Assembly: GCF_003590645.1 (NCBI RefSeq)
Contig: NZ_CP031834.1
Coordinates: 2,294,501-2,358,500 of the forward strand
DNA length: 64,000 nucleotides
Direction: 5' to 3'
Source: Mesorhizobium sp. DCY119
Lineage (GTDB): Bacteria; Pseudomonadota; Alphaproteobacteria; Rhizobiales; Rhizobiaceae
Shown in pieces: positions 8,189-14,820 of this stretch. A program made the translations under genes and the position numbers. Numbering within the stretch: the first letter of the stretch is position 1; each line of letters starts with the position of its first letter. The notes under the pieces were generated by a model that was given only the letters and a program-made list of their open reading frames with translations, did no database searches and had not been told where the DNA came from.

Positions 8189-9163
8189 TCACCCCCGCGC
8201 CATCCGCGCTTCACGACCACCACGCCGGCGGCCGCCATTGGCGGCGCCTTCGCCGGGTGCGTTGACGGCTGTCGGAGCCGCAATCGCTTGGCCGCCCTCG
8301 GCTGGCTTGTAGTCCTTGTAGGTCTTGATCCAGTTGGTGCAGTTGGCGTCGGTGCCGTTGAGCACGTTGGCGGCGCGCACGGCTTCCATTTCCTGCGGCC
8401 GCACCGGGTTCATGATGGCGCTAGTCATGCCGGCGCCGATGACCATCGGGATGAAGCCGGCATTGATGCCGTGGCGGTGCGGCAGGCCGAAGGAGATGTT
8501 GGAGAGGCCGCAGGTGGTGTTGACCTTGAGCTCCTCGCGCAGGCGGCGCAGCAGGGCAAAAACCTGGCGGCCGGCATCGCCCAGCGCGCCAATCGGCATG
8601 ACCAGCGGGTCGACCACCACGTCATGCGCCGGAATGCCGAAATCAGCGCAGCGCTCGACGATCTTCTTGGCAACGGCGAAACGCACGTCGGGGTCCATGG
8701 AGATGCCCGTCTCGTCGTTGGAGATGGCGACGACCGGAACGTTGTATTTCTTGATCAGCGGCAGGATCGCTTCGAGCTTTTCTTCCTCGCCGGTCACGGA
8801 ATTGACCAGCGGCCGGCCCTTGGCGACCTTCAGAGCCGCCTCGATTGCAGCCGACACCGAGCTGTCGATGGAAAGCGGCAGGTCGACCAGGCCCTGCACG
8901 ATCTCCAGCGTCTGAACCAGAAGCGCCGGTTCCGTGGCGTTCGGGTCAACGGCGGTGACGCCGGCATTGACGTCGAGCATGGTGGCGCCGCAGGCGGCCT
9001 GTTCGAGCGCGTCCTTGATGACGGTCTCGAAATTGCCGGCGATCATCTCGGCGGCCAGCTTCTTGCGGCCGGTCGGGTTGATGCGCTCGCCGATCACGCA
9101 GAAGGGCTGGTCGAAGCCGATGATGATTTCTCGGGTCGCCGAGGCGACGATCGTGCGGGTCAT
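8189..9163 (-). CDS. Methylcobamide:tetrahydrofolate methyltransferase (pterin-binding family)
   Basis: A 324-residue TIM-barrel protein of the dihydropteroate synthase-like family. The start of the barrel, CVIGERINPTGRKKLA, matches corrinoid:THF methyltransferases such as AcsE, MtgA and MtvA rather than true dihydropteroate synthases. MLDVNAGVTAVDP, LPLSIDSS and NTTCGLSNISFGLP are the other pterin-site loops. It should take the methyl group from the methylated corrinoid protein and pass it to tetrahydrofolate. The C-terminal 40 residues are low-complexity (Ala, Gly, Arg). A perfect 22-bp palindrome lies 15 bases upstream of the start, so it has its own control point although metF lies just upstream on the same strand. 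Confidence 0.88.
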   Translation of the reverse strand: MTRTIVASATREIIIGFDQPFCVIGERINPTGRKKLAAEMIAGNFETVIKDALEQAACGATMLDVNAGVTAVDPNATEPALLVQTLEIVQGLVDLPLSIDSSVSAAIEAALKVAKGRPLVNSVTGEEEKLEAILPLIKKYNVPVVAISNDETGISMDPDVRFAVAKKIVERCADFGIPAHDVVVDPLVMPIGALGDAGRQVFALLRRLREELKVNTTCGLSNISFGLPHRHGINAGFIPMVIGAGMTSAIMNPVRPQEMEAVRAANVLNGTDANCTNWIKTYKDYKPAEGGQAIAAPTAVNAPGEGAANGGRRRGGREARMARG

Positions 9164-9178
9164 GAACTTCTCCGTAAG

Positions 9179-9200
9179 GATATAAAGACTTCTTTATATC
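9179..9200. promoter_or_regulatory. 22-bp palindrome upstream of the THF methyltransferase gene
   Basis: GATATAAAGA (9179-9188), CT, TCTTTATATC (9191-9200): ten-base arms that pair perfectly. The site is 15 bases upstream of the methyltransferase start codon. A nearly identical site lies upstream of the betaine-homocysteine methyltransferase gene (26838-26859). The shape and targets fit an ArsR-type regulator of methionine/SAH metabolism such as SahR, but the protein is not in this window, so this identity is inference. Confidence 0.75.
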
Positions 9201-9226
9201 GTTTCTCGTTTCGATCAAGCAGGCGC

Positions 9227-10327
9227 TCAGTGGGCGGTCTTCACCATGTCGACCTGGGTTTCGGTCACGTTGTCATGCAGCAGATGGTCGAGCCGGTCGG
9301 CGACAAGCTGGTCGTCGCGGCGCACTTCGCGCTTCCACGGCTGGCGGCCCTTCAGCACGCCCGATTCATCGACGATCTCGGCGACATATTCCTCCTGGCG
9401 ATAGGCCATCACATGGATGCCTGAAACGCCGGGGATTTCCTTCACCTCGTTGATGATATCGATGGCGAGCTGCTTGCCTTCCTTCTTCTGGTCCTGCGCG
9501 CCTTCCAGCCGTGCGATGATCGAATCCGGAATATGGATGCCCGGCACGTTGGAGCGGATCCACTTGGCGGTCTTGGCCGAGGCGAGCGGCCCGACGCCGC
9601 ACAGGACGAAAACCTGGTCGGTCAGGCCGAGATCGCGGGCGCGCTCCATGAAGGTGCGGAACATCGGCACGTCGAAGCAATACTGCGTCTGCACGAACTG
9701 CGCGCCGGCGGCGATCTTCTTGCCCAGGTGGATAGGCCTGAAATCGAAGGGCGGGGCGAAGGGATTGACCGCAGCACCCAGGAAAAGCTGCGGCGGCGTG
9801 GTCAGTTTGCGGCCCGAGAGGAATTTGCCGTTGTCGCGCATGATGCGGATGGTTTCCAGCAGCGACATCGAGTCGAGGTCGAAGACGGGCTTGGCGCCCG
9901 GCTGGTCGCCGGCCTGCACGCCGTCGCCGGTGAGGCAGAGCATGTTTGCCACGCCCATGGCGGCACCGCCGAGCACGTCGCCCTGGATGGCGATGCGGTT
10001 CTTGTCGCGGCAGGCGATCTGCATGATCGGGGCATAGCCCATGCGCGTCAGCAGCGCGCAGATGCCGACCGACGACATGTGGCAGTTTGCGCCCGAAGCA
10101 TCGACGGCGTTGATGGCGTCGACCCAGCCGTCGAAAATCTTGGCGCGGTTGTAGACGTCTTCCGGATCGGCACTGTCAGGCGGGTTGAGCTCGGTGGTCA
10201 CCGCGAACTCGCCGCGGCGCAGCACGCGTTCCAGCCGGCCGCGCGAGGAATGGCCGGGCAGGCGGTCGAGTGGCAGGTCGATGCCGGCAGGGTTCTCGTC
10301 GATCTGTGGCGGGCGCGGCGGGTTCAT
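9227..10327 (-). CDS. MetF-like methylenetetrahydrofolate reductase
   Basis: A 366-residue protein of the methylenetetrahydrofolate reductase family (TIM barrel, FAD-dependent). Recognisable blocks are FAVTTELNPPDSADPEDVY at the start of the barrel, the TGDGVQAGD loop, and QFVQTQYCFDVPMFRTFMERAR near residue 215, which corresponds to the Q-T-Q folate/FAD site of MetF. Its start overlaps the stop of the MetV-like gene by four bases (ATGA), so both are translated together. In this setting the enzyme probably runs in the oxidative direction, turning methyl-THF into methylene-THF after demethylation; that direction is inference. Confidence 0.88.
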   Translation of the reverse strand: MNPPRPPQIDENPAGIDLPLDRLPGHSSRGRLERVLRRGEFAVTTELNPPDSADPEDVYNRAKIFDGWVDAINAVDASGANCHMSSVGICALLTRMGYAPIMQIACRDKNRIAIQGDVLGGAAMGVANMLCLTGDGVQAGDQPGAKPVFDLDSMSLLETIRIMRDNGKFLSGRKLTTPPQLFLGAAVNPFAPPFDFRPIHLGKKIAAGAQFVQTQYCFDVPMFRTFMERARDLGLTDQVFVLCGVGPLASAKTAKWIRSNVPGIHIPDSIIARLEGAQDQKKEGKQLAIDIINEVKEIPGVSGIHVMAYRQEEYVAEIVDESGVLKGRQPWKREVRRDDQLVADRLDHLLHDNVTETQVDMVKTAH

Positions 10328-10917
10328 GCCGAGGCTCCCTCCGTGGTCTTGGCCTGTTCCTTCGCCATGGCCGCCTGCGCCGTCACGCGCAGCCAGGCCG
10401 AGGTTTCGCGCAGCGACTGGTCGACCGGCTTCTGCACGTTCAGGATCGCGTCACCGGCAACCATGTTGCGCGAGCCTTCCCACGCCTTGACCCAGACGCA
10501 GGGCATGTCCGGCTCGACCTCGCAGTTGCCGTTGGCGCGCACGCCGCCGCAGGGGCCGTTGCGCAATTGCTTGGGGCAGTTCATCGGGCACGACATGCCG
10601 GTGGAGGACAGGATGCACTGGCCGCACATGCGGCAGTCGAACATGAAGCCTTTCGCCCGCTTCTCGATAAACTTCACCGGTGCTTCGACGCGGGCGTAGC
10701 CGATGCCCTTCCAGAGGGGATGGAGCAGCAGGAACGTGTCGGCGAAGCGGGCATAGAACCATTCGAGCAGGCGCGAATGGCGGATCGACCACAGCCTGAT
10801 CGCATAGGAGCGCTGGACGCGCCGCTGCGGCGACACGTCGGCCGGCTTGTAGTCGCTTTTCGGCGCTGCCTTCTTGACCAAAGTGGCCTGGGTAACCGCC
10901 GGCTGGTTTTCAGACAT
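10324..10917 (-). CDS. MetV-like protein (MTHFR C-terminal domain), cysteine-rich
   Basis: A 197-residue protein with eight clustered cysteines at about 95, 98, 101, 110, 114, 123, 132 and 140 (CRMCGQC, then CPMNC, NGPCGG, GNCEV, PCVW). This is the pattern of the MTHFR_C family, whose best-known member is MetV, the partner of MetF in Moorella and other acetogens, where it carries metal or Fe-S centres. The ATG at 10917 overlaps the end of the upstream gene by eight bases, and the gene overlaps metF by four. Longer frames up to 11082 would cover most of the upstream gene and are less likely. It probably passes electrons to or from MetF. Confidence 0.85.
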   Translation of the reverse strand: MSENQPAVTQATLVKKAAPKSDYKPADVSPQRRVQRSYAIRLWSIRHSRLLEWFYARFADTFLLLHPLWKGIGYARVEAPVKFIEKRAKGFMFDCRMCGQCILSSTGMSCPMNCPKQLRNGPCGGVRANGNCEVEPDMPCVWVKAWEGSRNMVAGDAILNVQKPVDQSLRETSAWLRVTAQAAMAKEQAKTTEGASA

Positions 10918-11215
10918 TTTCTTCTGTCCCGCCTGCTTTCGCCAAAGCCACGAGCCGCTCGCGGGTATAGTCGCTGTCAATCGTGGCGACGGCCTTGTCC
11001 GCCTCTGCCTCGAGATCGTCGCTGACCGGCAGCGGCTCGGCCTTGCGCCACTCGGCGAGATAGGCGTCGGTCTCGGCCGCACCCGAACGCATCGCGGCCA
11101 TGTCGATGGCCTCGGTGAAACGCAGCGGCAATTCGCGCTTGGCGTTGGTGCGACCCTTCTTGACGATGACCTGGGCGGGGATGTCGCGCCAGTAGACGAT
11201 AATCAGATCGGCCAT
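10910..11215 (-). CDS. 'Virulence factor' family protein, function unknown
   Basis: A 101-residue protein beginning MADLIIVYWRDIPAQVIVKKG, which matches the small family named 'virulence factor' in databases. That name comes from a screen and says little about activity. It has a short beta-rich N-terminus, a central MRSGAAETDAYLAEW helix and no signal peptide. It overlaps the MetV gene by eight bases, and MetV overlaps MetF, so the three are translationally coupled. The context says it works with the folate/corrinoid methyl pathway, perhaps as an accessory or assembly protein; this is guilt by association. Confidence 0.75.
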   Translation of the reverse strand: MADLIIVYWRDIPAQVIVKKGRTNAKRELPLRFTEAIDMAAMRSGAAETDAYLAEWRKAEPLPVSDDLEAEADKAVATIDSDYTRERLVALAKAGGTEENV

Positions 11216-11358
11216 TGAAATCTCGCTTTCCTCTTGTCTTCAGCATTGCCGCAACCGTTGGGGTGCTGCTTGTTATGGGACGACGCGCGCGCATTCAAAA
11301 GCGACGCCGCACGGTGTCGCAAAGAAACAGAGCGAAAAGGAGATTTAAGGAGCGACGG

Positions 11359-12138
11359 CTACCAGACGCCGCGCCGGATGCCGTTCCAGAGATAAGTCCA
11401 GATCGGCGGATGATACCATTGCATCGAGGGCAGGCCGGTATCGACCGGTTTCAGGCGCCCGGCGAGCGCATCGCCGACTGCCTGCACGCAGATTTCGCGC
11501 GACAATGAGGCCAGTCGCAGCGCGTAGGACATCAGATTGTCGTCGGGGCCGGGCTTGCCGCGCACCTGATACAGCACGTCGCCGGTGTCGACGCCTTCGT
11601 CGACGAGATGCACCGTAGAGCCGAAATTTTCAGCGTCGCCCGTGGCCAGCGCCCAATAGGCGCCGTTCATGCCGCGATATTTCGGGTTGATCGCTGCATG
11701 GTAATTCAGCACCGGGCATTTTATCGCCGCGAGCGTCTTCTTCGACAGCAGCCGGCAGCCGGCGAGGAAAACCACGGCCGGCTCGATTTCCGCGATCGCG
11801 GCGAGAAATTCCGGCGAATTGGCCGACGGAACATGGATGATCTTCTGTCCGGGGCGGGGCTCGGTTTCGAGCTTTGCGTCGGCAATCAGGCGATCGGCAT
11901 GTCCGGAAAAGAAACGCTTGCCCAGCCGATTGACGATCATCGTCGCGACCTGGCCGCCGACCGAAATCCAACCCTGCTTGCGCGCCCGGCGCTTGAGGAG
12001 TGCGGCCTTCGATTCCGGTATTTCAAGAATGACCGTGATGGGCCCGAAGGCGTTCGCCACGGCATTGATGATCGCCCAGATGTGAGGACCACCCTCGGTC
12101 ACCATGACGATCGGTTTGTTATCTGCGTGGGCTGTCAT
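11359..12138 (-). CDS. Formyltransferase-family protein (10-formyl-THF type)
   Basis: A 259-residue protein with the formyltransferase catalytic set: Asn145 and His147 in LNYHAAINPKYRG, and Asp184 in VDEGVDTGDVLY. This is the N-H-D triad of methionyl-tRNA and glycinamide ribonucleotide formyltransferases. It lacks the tRNA-binding C-terminal domain of Fmt. The acceptor is unknown. Because it sits in the C1 cluster, it may use or release 10-formyl-THF made from demethylation, or modify an amine or sugar. It lies 143 bases upstream of the 'virulence factor' gene, so it may be a separate transcript. Confidence 0.82.
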   Translation of the reverse strand: MTAHADNKPIVMVTEGGPHIWAIINAVANAFGPITVILEIPESKAALLKRRARKQGWISVGGQVATMIVNRLGKRFFSGHADRLIADAKLETEPRPGQKIIHVPSANSPEFLAAIAEIEPAVVFLAGCRLLSKKTLAAIKCPVLNYHAAINPKYRGMNGAYWALATGDAENFGSTVHLVDEGVDTGDVLYQVRGKPGPDDNLMSYALRLASLSREICVQAVGDALAGRLKPVDTGLPSMQWYHPPIWTYLWNGIRRGVW

Positions 12139-12260
12139 TCTATTCGGTCACGGTGATTTCTGCGAGCCCACGCCATTGCGGCGCGGGCCTGCGGGACAAT
12201 CGCACGGTCAGCTTACTGCGGGCTTAACCGAAGTGACAAATTGCTGCCGTGAACCGCGGT

Positions 12261-12839
12261 TCAGCGCTTGAATTCGAGGATGTCGAGCTTGGATTCGAAG
12301 CGTGGTGCCGGAAATTCGATGCGCCATTCATTCGGCCCGGTGCGGAAGGTGTAGCCGGCCTGGTCGCTGTCGGGATTGGCCGGATAGCGCTTGGGCGTGT
12401 CGCCGGCGACAAAGAACGAGCCGAGATAGGTGAGGCGGGTATCGCTGTCGGTGAAGAAGCGGCCTTTGGTGCGCTGCGAGCCGCTCAGCTTCTCCAGCGT
12501 CCAGCCCGAACCGTCGTCGGTGACGCGGCATTTGAACCAGCCATAGACGACCAGCGGCAGGTTGCCGCCGACCTTGATGGTGCGGCACTGCCAGTTGCCG
12601 GTCATGTCGAAGTCGGTGAAGGAAACGGGCTGCTTGGCCAGGATCGCATCAAGCGTCGCCACATCTTCGGCTGCGCCGCCCTTCTTGGCCTCGTCGATCG
12701 CCTCGGTTCGCGTGGCTTCGTATTTTTCCAGCCGGGCGCGGTCAGCCGGCGTGATCAGGCTCTCGATCTCGCCGGTGGCAAGCGCCTGAGAGGCAGGCAG
12801 GACCAGCAGGAGAGAAAAAAGCGCTTTGCGAAATGCCAT
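12261..12839 (-). CDS. DUF4893 secreted protein
   Basis: A 192-residue protein with a signal peptide (MAFRKALFSLLLVLPASQALA). The mature part includes TGNWQCRTIKVGG, FKCRVTDDGSGW and RLTYLGSFFVAGDTPKRY, which match DUF4893, a family of alphaproteobacterial exported proteins of unknown function. Two cysteines (WQC and FKC) could form a disulfide. It lies between the DUF1638 and formyltransferase genes on the same strand, with gaps of about 85 and 120 bases. No mechanistic link with them is evident. Confidence 0.85.
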   Translation of the reverse strand: MAFRKALFSLLLVLPASQALATGEIESLITPADRARLEKYEATRTEAIDEAKKGGAAEDVATLDAILAKQPVSFTDFDMTGNWQCRTIKVGGNLPLVVYGWFKCRVTDDGSGWTLEKLSGSQRTKGRFFTDSDTRLTYLGSFFVAGDTPKRYPANPDSDQAGYTFRTGPNEWRIEFPAPRFESKLDILEFKR

Positions 12840-12913
12840 CGTGGGCTCCTTGTTTCCAGGCGAGGGGAGCCGGTGATTCCGGCAGCATCGTGATCACGCC
12901 GTTGTTCTTTACC

Positions 12914-12964
12914 TGATCATGATCTTATCCGAAAACCGGATTCCACTTTTCGGGATCATGATCA
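12914..12964. repeat. Dispersed palindromic repeat overlapping a gene end
   Basis: The outer arms TGATCATGATC (12914-12924) and GATCATGATCA (12954-12964) pair perfectly, with inner CCGAAAA/TTTTCGG arms. It belongs to a repeat class common between genes in Mesorhizobium and relatives. Here it covers the stop codon and last dozen codons of the DUF1638 gene. A diverged copy lies at 42937-42979. Confidence 0.8.
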
Positions 12965-13578
12965 AGCGCCGCCTTGGCAAGGGAGGATGACAGGTCGCCA
13001 TAGCCGGTGAAGCGGCGCTCATAGGCGAGGCCAAGCAGCCTGGCAGCATCCTCCGCCACCTTGTCCAGGGCAGGATCATTGGTCTGGGCGAGATAGACGA
13101 CCTTCTCGTAATTGCCGAAATAGTCGGCGATCAGTTCCGGATGCCGGTCGAGCCCAAGCGGCTTGATGAAAAAGGCATCGAACTGCCGGCACAGGAAGTC
13201 GGTCATGTAGAAGGACATCATGTCGCCGTCTTCGATCGCGCGAAACGCCTCCATGCCCTGGTAGAAAGCAAAACAGTGCGGCCCGTCCATGCGCTCGACG
13301 CCGTGCTTTTCGCATATGCGGTCGACCATGCCGCCGCTGCCGCAATCGGCATAGCCGACGAATATCTGGCCATAGCCGTCAGCCTTGGCCTTGACGATCG
13401 CCTTGTCGAGCGCCGGCGCGATGCGGTCGGGATAGTAGTGGAACTCGGCGGGCAGGCAGGTCAGGTCGAGATGGTCGAGCCCAAGCTGCTCTTTCACCGC
13501 AAGTATTTCGCGCGCAAGCATGCCGCAGCCTATTACCAGCAGCCTGTCTCCTTGAGTGCTCTTCGATGCGGTCGCCAT
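12925..13578 (-). CDS. DUF1638 protein, associated with MttB-type methyltransferases
   Basis: About 217 residues from the ATG at 13578 (a longer start at 13632 is possible). It opens with LLVIGCGMLAREILAVKEQLG and has GYADCGSGGMVDRIC and LGLDRHPELIADYF, typical of DUF1638. The conserved cysteines and histidines could bind a metal or a cofactor. DUF1638 genes recur beside MttB-family genes in methanogens, acetogens and alphaproteobacteria, but no activity is known. The final residues (DHDPEKWNPVFG) are encoded inside a dispersed palindromic repeat, so the native tail may have been replaced. It is separated from the corrinoid-protein gene by an opposed entericidin gene. Confidence 0.82.
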   Translation of the reverse strand: MATASKSTQGDRLLVIGCGMLAREILAVKEQLGLDHLDLTCLPAEFHYYPDRIAPALDKAIVKAKADGYGQIFVGYADCGSGGMVDRICEKHGVERMDGPHCFAFYQGMEAFRAIEDGDMMSFYMTDFLCRQFDAFFIKPLGLDRHPELIADYFGNYEKVVYLAQTNDPALDKVAEDAARLLGLAYERRFTGYGDLSSSLAKAALDHDPEKWNPVFG

Positions 13579-13663
13579 GGAACCACTTCGGTTCGAATTC
13601 GTTCCTGATCGCGTATTGACGCCTGAACGCATATTTATTTAGTCAACGAGGGAGACACAGTCC

Positions 13664-13801
13664 ATGAAACTGTCACGTATTGCATCGCTTGCAGCGATTT
13701 TGGCCTGCGCCCTGGCCGTCTCGGCCTGCGCGAACACAGTTCGCGGCGTCGGCAAGGACGTCAAGTCGACAGCCAATGCCGTCGAGGATACCGTCGAGTA
13801 G
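13664..13801 (+). CDS. Entericidin-family small lipoprotein
   Basis: A 45-residue protein (MKLSRIASLAAILACALAV...) with a lipobox LAVSAC: the cysteine at position 22 would be lipidated and held in the membrane. The mature part (ANTVRGVGKDVKSTANAVEDTVE) is the entericidin A/B pattern. ACGAGGGA lies upstream of the ATG at 13664. Family members are stress-induced membrane lipoproteins. It is inserted in the opposite direction between two genes of the methyltransferase cluster and ends at a bidirectional terminator. Confidence 0.88.
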   Translation: MKLSRIASLAAILACALAVSACANTVRGVGKDVKSTANAVEDTVE

Positions 13802-13828
13802 TCCTTGATCTGAATATTCCGTCATAGG

Positions 13829-13860
13829 AAAAGGCCGCACCTTTGAGTGCGGCCTTTTTT
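13829..13860. terminator. Bidirectional rho-independent terminator
   Basis: AAGGCCGCAC and GTGCGGCCTT pair around CTTTGA, followed by TTTT on the plus strand and preceded by AAAA for the minus strand. It serves both the entericidin gene and the leftward corrinoid-protein gene ending at 13864. Confidence 0.9.
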
Positions 13861-13863
13861 CAT

Positions 13864-14562
13864 TCAGGCCGAAGCGCGGACGTTGTGCTTGCGCTTCATG
13901 AAATCCTTGGCGGTTTCGACCGCCACCGCCGCGTCGCGGCAATAGGCGTCGGCGCCGACGGCCTTGCCGAATTCCTCGTTGAGCGGCGCCCCGCCGACGA
14001 GCACGACATAGTCGTCGCGGATGCCCTTTTCCTTCATCGTGTCGATCACGACCTTCATATAGGGCATGGTCGTGGTCAGCAGCGCCGACATGCCGATGAT
14101 GTCGGGCTGGTGTTCCTCGATCGCGGCGAGATATTTCTCGACCGGATTGTTGATGCCGAGGTCGATCACGTCAAAGCCGGCACCTTCCATCATCATGCCG
14201 ACAAGGTTCTTGCCGATGTCGTGAATGTCGCCCTTGACCGTGCCGATCACCATCTTGCCCTGCTTGGGCGCGCCGGTGGCGGCCAGAAGCGGGCGCAGGA
14301 TGAACATGCCGGCCTTCATGGCATTTGCCGACAAAAGCACTTCGGGCACGAACAGGATGCCATCGCGGAAATCCTCGCCCACGATGCGCATGCCTTCGAC
14401 CAGCGCTTCGGTCAGAACCTTGTAGGGCGCCCAGCCGCGTTCGAGCAGGATGTTGGTGCCTTCCTCGATTTCCTCCTTGAGGCCATCGTAAAGGTCGTCA
14501 TGCATCTGCTGGACGAGTTCGTCGTCGGAAAGCTCGGACAGGATGATTTCGTCGTCGGACAT
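13864..14562 (-). CDS. MttC-like corrinoid protein
   Basis: A 232-residue protein. The N-terminal helical 'cap' (residues 15-95, with GMRIVGEDFRDGILFVPEVLLSA) is followed by a B12-binding Rossmann domain. Asp112-x-His114-x-x-Gly117 in KGDIHDIGKN supplies the lower axial histidine to cobalt, and GMSALLTTTMPYM and VVLVGGAPLN complete the site. It is the methyl carrier that links the MttB homologue with the THF methyltransferase. The ATG at 14562 has GAGGAG upstream. It is transcribed away from the mttB-like gene at 14821, so the enzyme and its carrier share a divergent promoter region. It ends at a strong bidirectional terminator. Confidence 0.93.
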   Translation of the reverse strand: MSDDEIILSELSDDELVQQMHDDLYDGLKEEIEEGTNILLERGWAPYKVLTEALVEGMRIVGEDFRDGILFVPEVLLSANAMKAGMFILRPLLAATGAPKQGKMVIGTVKGDIHDIGKNLVGMMMEGAGFDVIDLGINNPVEKYLAAIEEHQPDIIGMSALLTTTMPYMKVVIDTMKEKGIRDDYVVLVGGAPLNEEFGKAVGADAYCRDAAVAVETAKDFMKRKHNVRASA

Positions 14563-14820
14563 TTTCAGGCTCCTCGTGGCCGCAGGCACCCATCCAGCGC
14601 GGCGCGCAATTTCGCTTCAATACCTATCCCGCAAGCAGTACAAATCCATAGCTGATTTGCGACTTCCTGCAAAAGGAAAGCGACCGCCAACTTATCGGTT
14701 TTCTTGTCGATTTTGCGACAGGTCTTGGCGCTGGCGGGCCGTTTCGCTAAGGGGGCATGACTACGATCCGGAGCAAGGGTGCAAAAAGCGCTCCATGTCA
14801 GATTTCTAGGGATGACTTCG
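14563..14820. promoter_or_regulatory. Divergent promoter region of corrinoid protein and MttB-like genes
   Basis: This 258-base region must hold promoters for both directions. It contains two direct copies of a GATT(T)TGCGAC motif (14654-14663 and 14709-14719) and an AAAGCGACC between them. The same TTTGCGAC core is found upstream of the GlxA regulator gene (3123-3131) and, on the other strand, at 11315-11323 ahead of the coupled metV-metF group. Confidence 0.5.

Noticed and set aside
7943-9424. 493-codon plus-strand frame across repeats and the THF methyltransferase gene
   Set aside because: Its first part is translated repeat and the rest is antisense to a clear enzyme gene; no domain recognised.
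13585-13605. GGTTCGAATTCG considered as a tRNA T-loop
   Set aside because: No acceptor stem, anticodon arm or D-arm could be built around it.
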